This document shows, in pieces, positions 27,496 through 36,325 of a DNA stretch of 64,000 bases; the first letter of the stretch is position 1, and every line of letters starts with the position of its first letter. The stretch comes from DATHSY01 sp046729855 (GTDB taxonomy: Bacteria > Actinomycetota > UBA4738 > HRBIN12), in contig JBKPHM010000010.1 of NCBI GenBank assembly GCA_046729855.1, positions 1-64,000 on the forward strand, in the 5' to 3' direction. The notes beneath the pieces were generated by a model. That model did no database searches. It was not told the DNA's origin and saw only the letters and a list, made by a program, of their open reading frames with translations. The position numbers and the translations under genes are program-made.

Positions 27496-28352
27496 CCGAC
27501 GGAGCCGCCCCGCCGCCGCTCCTCGGCGGCGGCCCCATCGGTGCCAATCCCAGCTTCTTCGATCTCGTCGCCGGGACGAGACCGGAACTGCTGACCCACG
27601 TCCAGGGGGCGGGCAGTGAGGTCCCCGGCCTGCCGCACGGGACGACGGTGCTCGGGCTGAAGTTCGCCGACGGCGTGGTGTTCGCGGGGGACCGGCGGGC
27701 GACAGAGGGGTACTCGATCGCCGACGACAGGATGCAGAAGGTCTTCGCGGCCGACGACCGCTCGGCGATCGCGATCGCCGGCGCGGCCGGCCAGGCCGTC
27801 GAGATCGTGAAGCTGTTCCAGCTCGAGCTGGAGCACTACGAGAAGATCACGGGCGACCGCCTCTCGCTCGAGGGCAAGGCGAACCGCCTCGCGCAGATGA
27901 TCCGCGGCAACTTCCCGCTGGCGTTGCAGGGCCTAGTCGTCGTCCCGCTGTTCGGCGGCTACGACGAGCGGCGCGGCCAGGGCCGGATCTTCTACTACGA
28001 CGCCACTGGCGGTCGGTGGGAGGAGGAGGACTTCCACGCGACGGGCTCGGGCGGGCGTCCCGCGAAGAGCTCCCTCAAGAAGCGCTGGCGGCCGGACATG
28101 GACGCGGCCGAAGCCGTCCGCGTGGCCGTCGAGGCGCTCGTGGACGCCTCGCAGGAGGACGCGGCTACCGGTGGCGTCGACCCGTCGCGCGGCATCTACC
28201 CGCTGGTGCTGGTGGTGGGCACCGACGGCGTCCGTGACGTCCCCGACGACGAGGTCCGTACGGCGTACGACGCCGTGACCCAGGAAGACGGCGGGGCTCA
28301 AGGAGCGAGCGCGAGCGCGCGAGCGGTTGCCCCTGGGGGAGGGCGGCGCTGA
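27492..28352 (+). CDS. prcB: 20S proteasome beta subunit
   Basis: A 286-residue catalytic subunit. A 50-residue propeptide ends in GLPHG, and autocleavage would expose Thr51 in TTVLGLKFADGVV as the N-terminal nucleophile; the Asp and Lys partners fall in GDRRATEG and the following KVF region. The C-terminal tail after about 262 is low-complexity (QGASASARAVAPGGGRR). The start overlaps pup, and the stop overlaps the prcA start (TGATG), so the three are translationally coupled. Confidence 0.95.
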   Translation: MTDGAAPPPLLGGGPIGANPSFFDLVAGTRPELLTHVQGAGSEVPGLPHGTTVLGLKFADGVVFAGDRRATEGYSIADDRMQKVFAADDRSAIAIAGAAGQAVEIVKLFQLELEHYEKITGDRLSLEGKANRLAQMIRGNFPLALQGLVVVPLFGGYDERRGQGRIFYYDATGGRWEEEDFHATGSGGRPAKSSLKKRWRPDMDAAEAVRVAVEALVDASQEDAATGGVDPSRGIYPLVLVVGTDGVRDVPDDEVRTAYDAVTQEDGGAQGASASARAVAPGGGRR

Positions 28353-29038
28353 TGTCGTTCATGCCCTACGTCGCGCCCGAGCAGCTCATGAAGGATCGCT
28401 CGGAGTACGCACGCAAGGGCATCTCTCGCGGCAAGTCCGTCGTCGGCATCCAGTACACGGACGGTCTCCTGTTCCTGGCGGAGAACCCCAGCGCGTCGCT
28501 GCACAAGATCTCCGAGATCTACGACCGGATCGCGTTCGCCGGCGTCGGCAAGTACAGCGAGTTCGAAGACCTTCGGATCGCGGGCGTACGCCTCGCGGAC
28601 CTCCGCGGCTACTCGTACGACCGGGAGGACGTCAAGGCCAAGGACATCGCCAACGCCTACTCGCAGGCGCTGTCGACGATTTTCACGCAACAGATGAAGC
28701 CGTACGAGGTCGAGGTCCTTGTGGGCGAGGTCACCGACGGCGACGGACACAACGAGCTCTACCACATCGTCTTCGACGGCTCGGTCAGCGATGAGCACGG
28801 CTACGTCGGGATCGGCGGGCACGCCGAAGAGCTCACGGGCGCGCTGGAGACCGCGTACGCCGAGGGCTGGGACCTCGCCAACGCCGTGCGCGAGGGCGTC
28901 AAGGCGATCTCGTCGGCGGAGGGTCGCCAGCTCGAGCCGGACGCGTTCGAGGCGGGGATCCTGGACCGGACCCGGCCGCAGCGCCGCAAGTTCCGGCGCC
29001 TGACCGACGACGAGGTGGCCAGGATTCTCGCAAGCTAG
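28352..29038 (+). CDS. prcA: 20S proteasome alpha subunit
   Basis: A 228-residue structural subunit forming the outer gated rings. Starts MSFMPYVAPEQLMKDRSEYA, the conserved gate and H0 helix region, then GISRGKSVVGIQY. No catalytic Thr, as expected. The end RRKFRRLTDDEVARILAS lacks the longer Asp/Pro-rich tail seen in some actinobacteria. Overlaps prcB by one base. Confidence 0.95.
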   Translation: MSFMPYVAPEQLMKDRSEYARKGISRGKSVVGIQYTDGLLFLAENPSASLHKISEIYDRIAFAGVGKYSEFEDLRIAGVRLADLRGYSYDREDVKAKDIANAYSQALSTIFTQQMKPYEVEVLVGEVTDGDGHNELYHIVFDGSVSDEHGYVGIGGHAEELTGALETAYAEGWDLANAVREGVKAISSAEGRQLEPDAFEAGILDRTRPQRRKFRRLTDDEVARILAS

Positions 29039-29097
29039 CGTTATCGTGGGCTGACGGGCGTCCCGCCGTTCGTCCCGGGCGGGCCTACACTCCTTCC

Positions 29098-30456
29098 GTG
29101 GACCGCCGCATCTTCGGCCTCGAGAACGAGTACGGCGTGACGTGCACGTTCCGCGGGCAGCGCCGCCTGTCGCCCGACGAGGTCGCGCGGTACCTGTTCC
29201 GCCGCGTCGTCCACTGGGGCCGCTCCTCGAACGTCTTCCTCGAGAACGGGGCGCGCCTGTATCTCGACGTCGGCTCGCATCCGGAGTATGCGACTCCCGA
29301 GTGCGATTCGGTCGTCGATCTCGTCGCCCACGACAAGGCCGGGGAACGGATCCTTGAAGCGCTGCTCGCAGCGGCCGAGGTCCGGCTGCACGAGGAGGGC
29401 ATCAGCGGGCAGGTCTACCTGTTCAAGAACAACACCGACTCCGCCGGCAACTCGTACGGATGCCACGAGAACTACCTCGTCGCGCGCCAGGGAGAGTTCG
29501 CGCGGATGGCCGACGTCCTGATCCCGTTCTTCGTGACGCGACAGATCTACTGCGGCGCGGGCAAGGTTCTCCACGGGCCGCGCGGCGCGCAGTTCTGCAT
29601 CGCGCAGCGCGCGGAGCACATCTGGGAGGGTGTCTCGAGCGCCACGACGCGGTCCCGGCCGATCATCAACACGCGCGACGAGCCGCACGCGGACGCGGAG
29701 CGGTTCCGCCGTCTGCACGTGATCGTCGGCGACTCCAACATGAACGAGACGACGACCTGGATGAAGGTCGGTATCACCGACCTGGTCCTGCGGATGGTCG
29801 AGTCGAACACCGTGATGCGCGACCTGACGCTGGAGAACCCGATCCGCGCGATCCGCGAGATCTCGCACGACATGTCGTGCCGCAAGCGCGTCCGCCTGGC
29901 GAACGGACGCGAGCTCACCGCGATCGACATCCAGGAGGAGTACTTCGAGCGGACCGAGCGCTTCGTCGCGCGCCGCGGTCCGGACCCCCAGGCGAAGCAG
30001 CTCTTGCTCGAGTGGCGCGACGCGCTCGATGCGCTGACGGCGGGCGAGCCGGAGGGACTGACGCGAAAGGTGGACTGGGTCGCGAAGCACCTAATGATCG
30101 AGCGGTACCGGGACAAGCACGGCCTGCCGCTGTCCTCGCCGAAGGTCGCGCTCCTCGACTTGGCGTACCACGACGTGAACCGCAGCCGCGGGCTCTACTA
30201 CCTGATGGAGCGCCAAGATCGCGCGGACCGCGTCGTCGGCGAGAAGGAGATCTCACGCGCGATGCGCGAGCCGCCGCAGACGACCCGGGCCAAGCTCCGC
30301 GGTGACTTCATCAGGTACGCCAAGCAGAAGCGGCGCGACTACACGGTGGACTGGGTGCACCTCAAGCTGAACGACCAGGCCCAGCGCACGGTGCTGTGCA
30401 AGGACCCGTTTCGCAGCGTCGACGAGCGGGTCGAGCAGCTGATCGCGCACATGTGA
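29098..30456 (+). CDS. pafA: Pup-protein ligase PafA
   Basis: A 452-residue ATP-dependent ligase joining the Pup C-terminal Glu side chain to substrate lysines. It begins with the ATP/metal motif FGLENEYGVTC and shares STPEC/ATPECDSVVDLVAHDKAGER, FKNNTDSAGNSYGCHENYL and TRDEPHADAERFRRLHVIV with Dop. The GTG start has TACACT (29086-29091) ending 6 bases before it and no ribosome site, so its own leaderless transcript is likely even though it follows prcA by 59 bases. Confidence 0.95.
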   Translation: MDRRIFGLENEYGVTCTFRGQRRLSPDEVARYLFRRVVHWGRSSNVFLENGARLYLDVGSHPEYATPECDSVVDLVAHDKAGERILEALLAAAEVRLHEEGISGQVYLFKNNTDSAGNSYGCHENYLVARQGEFARMADVLIPFFVTRQIYCGAGKVLHGPRGAQFCIAQRAEHIWEGVSSATTRSRPIINTRDEPHADAERFRRLHVIVGDSNMNETTTWMKVGITDLVLRMVESNTVMRDLTLENPIRAIREISHDMSCRKRVRLANGRELTAIDIQEEYFERTERFVARRGPDPQAKQLLLEWRDALDALTAGEPEGLTRKVDWVAKHLMIERYRDKHGLPLSSPKVALLDLAYHDVNRSRGLYYLMERQDRADRVVGEKEISRAMREPPQTTRAKLRGDFIRYAKQKRRDYTVDWVHLKLNDQAQRTVLCKDPFRSVDERVEQLIAHM

Positions 30457-30495
30457 GGCCGGCGACGTAGCGCCCGCCCCGTCCGTTCCGCGACG

Positions 30496-31626
30496 TCAGC
30501 CGGGCCGTGACCGGTAGCGTCGCGACCCCGCGGCCATCCGGCCGGCGAGCACGCCGGCCGCGCCAGCGGCCAGGAAGAAGGCCGGATCGGCAGCGGGGGA
30601 GCGGCCCATCGACGTGACCTCGACCCGGGCGTCGCCGAGCGCGTGGATCGCGGGCCCGCCGTCCACCTCGACGAGGTGGTGTCGATCCTCGATGCCGCGG
30701 CCCCGCAGCGCGTCCCACACGGCTCGCCGCTGCGGCTCGTGTTCGAGCACCGGGACGGCGACGTTCGTCCGTGCCGTGGCGATCCTCTCCAGGATCGTCA
30801 GCGAGTGGTGGGAGACGACCCGGTGGCGTTCGCGCGGGTCGGCGAACGAAATCCGCAGCGCCGCCACCGGGCGGCCGCCGAGCGTCTCGACCGCGTTGAG
30901 CGCTTCGCCCGACGCGAGACCCGAGACGCCCCACGTCGTGTCGGTGCCGAGATTGCCCGGCCCATCGGCGACGACGGCCACCTCCGCGCCCAGGACGTGC
31001 CGGGCCGCCAGGAGCCCGCTCCACAGCGTCACCGCCTCCAGGTCGCCGCCGCCGAACGCCTGCCCGCACGTCACGACGCCGTCCAGCAGCCCGGCCTCGC
31101 GCAGGCGCGGCACGAGGTTCGAGAGCGCGCCCGGCAGCGCGGCGCCGTCGCTCATGACGTATGCGACGGTCGCCTCCCCGGACGCCTTCGCACCGGCGGC
31201 GACCGGCGCGATCATCGAGTGCAGCGGTGCGCACACGACCGGCATGCCGTCGAGACCCCGAGCCCGCTCGAGCGTGTCCCGGTGCTTCTCCTCAACCGTC
31301 GGCACGGCGGCCTGGACCGGCGTGTAGCGCGCCTTCATCACGCGTCCGTCGTGGCGCACGTCGGTCGCGGGCGCGTCCTCGACCGCGACCACCAGGTGCC
31401 AGCCGCCCGTCCCGAGCCCGAGCTCCACGGCGGTCGTGTTCAGCAACACTCGATCGCCAGGCGCGACGCCGCCGACGAGCGCCGGGTAGGCCAACGCGTC
31501 CTGCGGTCGACCGTCGAGGTCGACGGTCAGCTCCGTCACGCCGGGTCGAGCCGTATCGATCGTCGCGACGGTCGCCCATCGGAGCCGGATCAGCGGCGCG
31601 TCGTCGTCGCTCCGGTCCGCAGGCAT
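30496..31626 (-). CDS. DUF3866 family protein
   Basis: A 376-residue soluble protein of unknown function (DUF3866), commonly found beside pafA/pafBC in actinobacteria outside the mycobacteria. Landmarks: RYTPVQAAVPTVEE, GAALPGALSNLVPRLREAG, VTCGQAFGGGDLEAVTLWSG and VVADGPGNLGTDTTWG. The Gly-rich segments suggest a nucleotide- or cofactor-binding fold. It is transcribed toward pafA and away from pafB, with only 23 bases between it and pafB, so the two share a divergent promoter region. Confidence 0.75.
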   Translation of the reverse strand: MPADRSDDDAPLIRLRWATVATIDTARPGVTELTVDLDGRPQDALAYPALVGGVAPGDRVLLNTTAVELGLGTGGWHLVVAVEDAPATDVRHDGRVMKARYTPVQAAVPTVEEKHRDTLERARGLDGMPVVCAPLHSMIAPVAAGAKASGEATVAYVMSDGAALPGALSNLVPRLREAGLLDGVVTCGQAFGGGDLEAVTLWSGLLAARHVLGAEVAVVADGPGNLGTDTTWGVSGLASGEALNAVETLGGRPVAALRISFADPRERHRVVSHHSLTILERIATARTNVAVPVLEHEPQRRAVWDALRGRGIEDRHHLVEVDGGPAIHALGDARVEVTSMGRSPAADPAFFLAAGAAGVLAGRMAAGSRRYRSRPG

Positions 31627-31649
31627 CGCCCGAGTATGATGCCGCGCGG

Positions 31650-32600
31650 ATGCATCCGCTCGAGCGCCTGGTCAACCTGGTGGCGCTGCTCCTCGAGTCG
31701 CCCCGCCCCCTTACGTTCGACGAGATCCGAGACGCGATGCCGGAGGCGTACGCGCAGGACGAGGCGTCGACCGCGAAGCGGATGTTCGAACGCGACAAGG
31801 ACATCCTGCGCGACGTCGGCGTCCCGATCCGCGTGCAGGCGACCGACGTCTGGGACGTGGAGCAGGGCTACGTCATCGACAAGGCGGAGTACTACCTGCC
31901 CGAGGTCGAGCTCACGCCCGAGGAGGTGTCGGCGTTGTTCGTCGCGGCACGGGCGAGCGGCACGGACGAGACGGCCGAGCAGGCGGCCCTGAAGCTGCTG
32001 TACGGCGCCGAGGGCGGTCTGCTGAGCGGCGCCGCGGCCGCCCCGCTCGCCGCCGACGGGGGCGCGGCCGACCCCAAGCTGAGCGTCGCGGCGGACGCCG
32101 TCACCGAGCACCGCAGCCTGCGCTTCGCCTACCGGACGTCGAGGGGCACGGAGTCCAAGCGCCACGTCGATCCCTACGGACTCGTGTTCCGAGGAGGACA
32201 CTGGTACGTCGTCGGCCTGGACCGCGAGCGCGGCGAGATCCGGTCGTTCCGGCTCTCGAGGATCCGGGGCGATGTCCGTCCGGACGACGCGGCCCCTCCG
32301 CCGCCGGAGGGCTTCCGCGCCGCCGATCACGTCCAGGCCGGTCCCTGGGGGCCGGGGGAGGCGCACGACCGCGCCCGGATCGCCTTCTCGCCCGACGTCG
32401 CCTGGTACGCGACGCGCTCCCTCCGCGACGCGCGGGTCGAGCGAACGCGCGACGACGGGTGGGTCGAGGTGACGGTCCCCGCGCCGCCCGGCGACGCGAT
32501 CGTCTCGTGGGTGCTCTCGTTCGGACCCGACGCCGTGCTGCTGGAGCCCGAGGCGCTTCGGCAGCAGATCGTGCGGCGTCTGGAGGCCGTCATTGCCTGA
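31650..32600 (+). CDS. pafB: WYL-domain transcriptional regulator PafB
   Basis: A 316-residue regulator with an N-terminal winged helix (about 1-60, HPLERLVNLVALLLESPRPL) and a WYL domain (about 145-235, with RHVDPYGLVFRGGHWYVVGL). In mycobacteria PafB and PafC form a heterodimer that activates DNA-damage genes independently of LexA and also controls proteasome levels. TATGAT (31635-31640) lies 9 bases before the ATG. The stop overlaps the TTG of pafC. Confidence 0.9.
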   Translation: MHPLERLVNLVALLLESPRPLTFDEIRDAMPEAYAQDEASTAKRMFERDKDILRDVGVPIRVQATDVWDVEQGYVIDKAEYYLPEVELTPEEVSALFVAARASGTDETAEQAALKLLYGAEGGLLSGAAAAPLAADGGAADPKLSVAADAVTEHRSLRFAYRTSRGTESKRHVDPYGLVFRGGHWYVVGLDRERGEIRSFRLSRIRGDVRPDDAAPPPPEGFRAADHVQAGPWGPGEAHDRARIAFSPDVAWYATRSLRDARVERTRDDGWVEVTVPAPPGDAIVSWVLSFGPDAVLLEPEALRQQIVRRLEAVIA

Positions 32601-33591
32601 GCGGCAGCGGAGGGCGCCCACCAAGGCGTCGGAGCGGCTCCGTCGGCTGCTCGTCGTCGTGCCCTACATCGTGCGGCACCCGGGCTCGAGGATCGCCGAC
32701 CTCACGACGGCCTTCGACGTGGACGAGCGCGAGCTGCTCGAGGACCTCGAGCGACTGTTCCTGTCCGGGCTGCCGCCATACGGACCCGGCGACCTGATCG
32801 GGGTCGACATCCAGGACGGCCGCGTGTGGATCGACATGGCGGACTACTTCGCGCGGCCGCTCCGGATGACCAAACCCGAGGCGCGGGCGCTGTTCCTGCA
32901 GGGGACGCAGGTCGCGGCCATGCCGGGCCCTCAGGAGCCCGGGGCGCTCAGCTCGGCGCTCGCCAAGCTGGCGTCCGCACTCGGTGAGGACCTCGAACGT
33001 CTCGCCGAGCACGTGGAGGTCGCCGAGGACGGCCGCCCGCTCGAGACGCTCGACGGGCTCCGCGAGGCCGTGCGCGCCCACGAGCGCGTGGTGATCGGGT
33101 ACTTCGCGGCGTCGACGGGCGAGACGACGACGCGCGCGATCGACCCCGAGGAGGTCTTCTTTGCGATGGGGAACTGGTACGTCGCCGCCTGGGACCATCG
33201 CTCGGACCAGGAGCGTCTGTTCCGGGTCGACCGGATCCGGTCCGTCGAGCCGTCCGGCGAGCGGTTCGAGCCTCGCGGGTTGCGGGGCGCCGGGCGGCCG
33301 CTGTACACGCCCACCGAGGCCGACGTCCCGATCCGGCTCCGCGTCGGGCCCGACGGTCGCTGGATCGCCGAGTACTACGCCGTCGACCAGGTCGAGGAGC
33401 TCCCCGACGGGGGCCTGGAGGCCGTGTTCCCCGCATCGCGGCTGGAGTGGGTGGCCAGGCTCGTGCTGCGCCTGGGACCCGAAGTGGAGATCCTCGACCC
33501 GCCGGTGCTAAAGGACCGTGTTCGCGAGGTCGCGAGCCTGACTCGAAAACGGTACGTCCCGAGTAGCCCGGATGGGGGACCCGAGGCCTAA
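32593..33591 (+). CDS. pafC: WYL-domain transcriptional regulator PafC
   Basis: A 332-residue partner of PafB with the same layout: N-terminal winged helix (about 13-70, RLRRLLVVVPYIVRHPGSRI) and WYL domain (about 155-220, ITTRAIDPEEVFFAMGNWYV in context), then a C-terminal extension domain. The TTG start at 32593 overlaps the pafB stop by 8 bases; this rare start fits coupled translation and matches the family N-terminus. It is expected to act only as a complex with PafB. Confidence 0.9.
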   Translation: MPERQRRAPTKASERLRRLLVVVPYIVRHPGSRIADLTTAFDVDERELLEDLERLFLSGLPPYGPGDLIGVDIQDGRVWIDMADYFARPLRMTKPEARALFLQGTQVAAMPGPQEPGALSSALAKLASALGEDLERLAEHVEVAEDGRPLETLDGLREAVRAHERVVIGYFAASTGETTTRAIDPEEVFFAMGNWYVAAWDHRSDQERLFRVDRIRSVEPSGERFEPRGLRGAGRPLYTPTEADVPIRLRVGPDGRWIAEYYAVDQVEELPDGGLEAVFPASRLEWVARLVLRLGPEVEILDPPVLKDRVREVASLTRKRYVPSSPDGGPEA

Positions 33592-33626
33592 ACCGGTTCG
33601 GCCACGCCGCCGATACAGCTCGTGTC

Positions 33627-33992
33627 ATGACCACGATCCGGACCACCTGCCCCCGCTGCGGCGAGGTCGACATGGGACCAGAGGCGATCCTCCTGTCGGT
33701 CCTCCAGGGCGGCCGAGAGGGCACGTACCGGTTCACATGCCCGACGTGCATGGACTCCGTGGAGAAGCGTGCGGACCGCAAGATCGTGGCGCTGCTGGTG
33801 TCGGCAGGTGTCGACGTGATGTCCGGCGAGACCGTCGAGGAGCGGATGGACCCGCTGTGGGACGAGGACGCGGAGCGCCCGCCGAGCAGGCGGGGGACCG
33901 GGCCGCTCCTCACGCCCGACGACGTCATCGACTTCCACTTCATGCTGGAAGACGACGACTACATCCGACGATTCTTCGCCTCGCAGACCTAG
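33627..33992 (+). CDS. Small zinc-ribbon protein
   Basis: A 121-residue acidic protein. CPRC (residues 8-11) and CPTC (about 38-41) form a likely zinc ribbon, followed by VEKRADRKIVALLVSAGVDV and an acidic tail (LLTPDDVIDFHFMLEDDD). Small proteins of this type occur in actinobacteria near paf/tat genes, but no function is assigned. It lies between pafC and tatA and may belong to that transcript. Confidence 0.7.
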   Translation: MTTIRTTCPRCGEVDMGPEAILLSVLQGGREGTYRFTCPTCMDSVEKRADRKIVALLVSAGVDVMSGETVEERMDPLWDEDAERPPSRRGTGPLLTPDDVIDFHFMLEDDDYIRRFFASQT

Positions 33993-34036
33993 AGCGCTTC
34001 CGGCCCCGCCGAACGGCTTCCGTTAGCATCCTTTCT

Positions 34037-34258
34037 GTGTCCGCGCCCTTCATCGTCTGGTTGAGCGTCGGCCTCGTCACGACCATCGCGATGATCGCGG
34101 TCGCGATCGGCCTGGTCCGGCACGTCCTCGTGCTCGGGCGCTCTCTGCGTCGCTTCCAGGAGGAGGTCACCGCCGTCTCGAGGGAGATCACGCGCGAGAG
34201 CGACCAGGCCAGCCGCAGAGCGACGGGGCTGTCCGAGCGCCCGTCCGGCCGAAGCTGA
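34037..34258 (+). CDS. Small single-span membrane protein
   Basis: A 73-residue protein with one membrane segment (about 5-27, FIVWLSVGLVTTIAMIAVAI) and a basic helical tail, orientation out-in by charge. TAGCAT (34024-34029) lies 7 bases before the GTG without a ribosome site. It sits just before tatA, but its layout (long hydrophobic N-terminus, no FG hinge) is not that of a Tat subunit. Function unknown. Confidence 0.55.
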   Translation: MSAPFIVWLSVGLVTTIAMIAVAIGLVRHVLVLGRSLRRFQEEVTAVSREITRESDQASRRATGLSERPSGRS

Positions 34259-34303
34259 GACCGCGGCAGTACAATCGCCCCCGCGGCGGGCGCCGCTTCG
34301 ATC

Positions 34304-34765
34304 ATGTTCAACATCGGTCCGCTCGAGCTCATGGTGATCCTGGTCGTCGCCCTGCTCGTGGTCGGCCCGAAGCGGCTGCCCGAGGTCGGGCGGTCGATCG
34401 GCAAGGGGATCCGCGAGTTCCGCAAGGCGCAGGACGAGGTCCAGCGGTCCCTCCGCCTGACCCTCGAGGAAGACGGCGACGCGGCGCCGAAGCGTCCGGC
34501 CCGGCCGAGGCGCACGGCCGGCGGCCACACCGTCGCGCCGGTCGCCTCCGGCAACGGTTCGGGCGCAAACGGTGACGAGGCGGTAGGTGACGCGACAGGC
34601 GACGCGACCGGGACCGTAACGGCGACCGAGGCCAACGAAGAGGCGCCGTCCGGACAGGACATCGCGCGAACGATCGGCCGCGGTCTCGCCGAGCTGCGGA
34701 AGGCCCGCGAAGAGCTCCAGCAGAGCTTCCGTGTCGACATCGACGACCCCGACGCCCGCGACTGA
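34304..34765 (+). CDS. tatA: Twin-arginine translocase subunit TatA/TatB
   Basis: A 153-residue Tat subunit: short N-terminus MFNIGPLELMVILVVALLVV as membrane anchor, the hinge GPKRLPEVGRSIGKGI, and an amphipathic helix EFRKAQDEVQ. A long polar linker (about 60-125) separates a second helix-like stretch (RTIGRGLAELRKAREELQQS) that partly repeats the first, an unusual tail for TatA. TACAAT at 34269-34274 is a good -10 box. With TatC it exports folded proteins with RR signal peptides. Confidence 0.88.
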   Translation: MFNIGPLELMVILVVALLVVGPKRLPEVGRSIGKGIREFRKAQDEVQRSLRLTLEEDGDAAPKRPARPRRTAGGHTVAPVASGNGSGANGDEAVGDATGDATGTVTATEANEEAPSGQDIARTIGRGLAELRKAREELQQSFRVDIDDPDARD

Positions 34766-35558
34766 GCGGCGGCTGCGGCTGATTCCGCAGCGGTGGCGGC
34801 GGAAGCCCCGCCGCGACCCCGAGGGCAGCATGACCCTCGTCGAGCACCTGGAGGAGCTGCGGACCCGGCTCTTCTACGCGTTCGGCTCGATCGCGCTCGG
34901 CTCGATCGTCGGCTGGTTCCTCTACGAGCCGGTGCTGAGTCTCCTCCAGGAGCCGTTCTGCGACACGGTCAGGAGCCTGCCCGAAGCGAACCGGCCTCCC
35001 ACCGGATGCCGCTTCCTGACGATCGGCGGGCCGCTCGATCCGGTGACCGTGAAGCTGAAGGTCGTCGTGTATCTGGGACTGCTGATCGCCCTGCCCCTTG
35101 TGCTGTACCAGCTCTGGGCGTTCATCGTGCCGGGACTGACCAAACGAGAGCGGCGGCTGGCCATCCCGTTCATCCTGAGCTCCGTGGTCCTGTTCGGCAT
35201 CGGCGTGGCATTCGCCTACTTGACGCTCCCGAAGGCCCTCGACTTCCTGCTCGGGTTCGCGGGCGACCTCGTCGTGCCGGTCCTGACTGCGGACAAGTAC
35301 CTGACGTTCCTGATGCTCGTGTCGCTCTCGTTCGGCTTGGCGTTCGAGTTCCCGATCGTGCTGATCTTCCTGTCGATCGCGGGCGTGATCACGAGCAGGC
35401 AGCTGCGCGAGTGGCGGCGGGGGGCCATCATGGGCATCGCCGTGTTCGCGGCGGTGATCACGCCCTCCGCCGACCCCTACACGATGCTCGCGATGATGAT
35501 CCCGATGGTGCTGCTCTACGAGGCCGCTATCATCGTGACCCGCATCCTGAAGCACTAG
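34731..35558 (+). CDS. tatC: Twin-arginine translocase subunit TatC
   Basis: A 275-residue six-helix membrane protein that recognises RR signal peptides. Landmarks: MTLVEHLEELRTRL, the periplasmic loop EPFCDTVRSL, LYQLWAFIVPGLTKRERR and the conserved end AAVITPSADPYTMLAMMIPM. GTG 34731 lies inside tatA (35-base overlap); a start at the internal ATG 34830 would remove the basic N-terminal stretch common in actinobacteria, so the long form is favoured with some doubt. Confidence 0.92.
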   Translation: MSTSTTPTPATERRLRLIPQRWRRKPRRDPEGSMTLVEHLEELRTRLFYAFGSIALGSIVGWFLYEPVLSLLQEPFCDTVRSLPEANRPPTGCRFLTIGGPLDPVTVKLKVVVYLGLLIALPLVLYQLWAFIVPGLTKRERRLAIPFILSSVVLFGIGVAFAYLTLPKALDFLLGFAGDLVVPVLTADKYLTFLMLVSLSFGLAFEFPIVLIFLSIAGVITSRQLREWRRGAIMGIAVFAAVITPSADPYTMLAMMIPMVLLYEAAIIVTRILKH

Positions 35559-35562
35559 CCCA

Positions 35563-35588
35563 GGCCAAGGAACGAGGCCAAGGAACGA
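35563..35588 (+). repeat. Tandem 13-bp duplication covering a ribosome site
   Basis: GGCCAAGGAACGA occurs twice in direct tandem just after tatC. Each unit carries AAGGA, and the second continues into GAGG at 35587-35590, 6 bases before the next ATG. It looks like a recent slippage duplication. Confidence 0.7.
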
Positions 35589-35596
35589 GGCAGTCG

Positions 35597-36325
35597 ATGG
35601 CGATCAAAGGGAAGAGCCGACCGAAGGCGCGCCGCGGAGTGGCCACCGGGCCGCGCGCGGCGTACGTGCACGTCAAGCGGCCGCTGCCACAGCGGCGTGC
35701 CTTCCAGCTGGGCGTGCTCGCCACGATCGTCCTGCTCTCGCTGGCCGCGATCGCATACGGGATCGTGAAGGTCCGTAACGAGCAGCGCGCCGACGAGCTC
35801 GAACGAGGGATGCGCGCGGCGATCACCGAGTTCTCCAGCATCGTGGAGCCCGCGCTCGCTGGGGTTGGCCAGTCCGTGCCGCCCTCGGGCTTCGAACTCC
35901 AGGCCGGTCTCCAGCAGGAGATCGAAGCGTTCCGGAAGGGCGACGGCGAGCCCGCCGACGTCGAGCGCACGGCCGAGCGGTACGCCGACGACGCCGACGA
36001 GGCCGCCAAGATGATCGGCGATCTCGACGTCGCGACGCTTTCGCGCCATGAAGGGTTCGGGGCGGCGTTCGTCCGCGACCTGTTCAGCGCGAGGTCCAAG
36101 ATGCACGCCGGTCTCCAGGTCCACGCGGAGGCGGCGAGGCTGCTCGTTGAGGCGGCACGCGTAGAGGGCGACGTCCGGGAGCGGCTGCTCGACCGGGCTG
36201 AGGCGCTTCACGAGATCGGGACGGCGACCTTCCTCGACGGATACCACGATTACGTGAACGCGCAGGCCGAGGCGGGAACGCTGCAGACCGGGCTCCCGTT
36301 CCAGGCGCCCGGCGGCGGGGCGTGA
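35597..36325 (+). CDS. Membrane-anchored hypothetical protein
   Basis: A 242-residue protein with a basic N-terminus, one membrane helix (about 40-60, LGVLATIVLLSLAAIAYGIV) and a helical extracytoplasmic domain rich in Ala/Glu (SIVEPALAGVGQSVPPSGFE, then long helices). No enzyme motif is seen. It begins 39 bases after tatC behind the duplicated ribosome site, and its stop overlaps the next gene's GTG (GTGA), so it is probably part of the tat operon. Confidence 0.65.
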   Translation: MAIKGKSRPKARRGVATGPRAAYVHVKRPLPQRRAFQLGVLATIVLLSLAAIAYGIVKVRNEQRADELERGMRAAITEFSSIVEPALAGVGQSVPPSGFELQAGLQQEIEAFRKGDGEPADVERTAERYADDADEAAKMIGDLDVATLSRHEGFGAAFVRDLFSARSKMHAGLQVHAEAARLLVEAARVEGDVRERLLDRAEALHEIGTATFLDGYHDYVNAQAEAGTLQTGLPFQAPGGGA

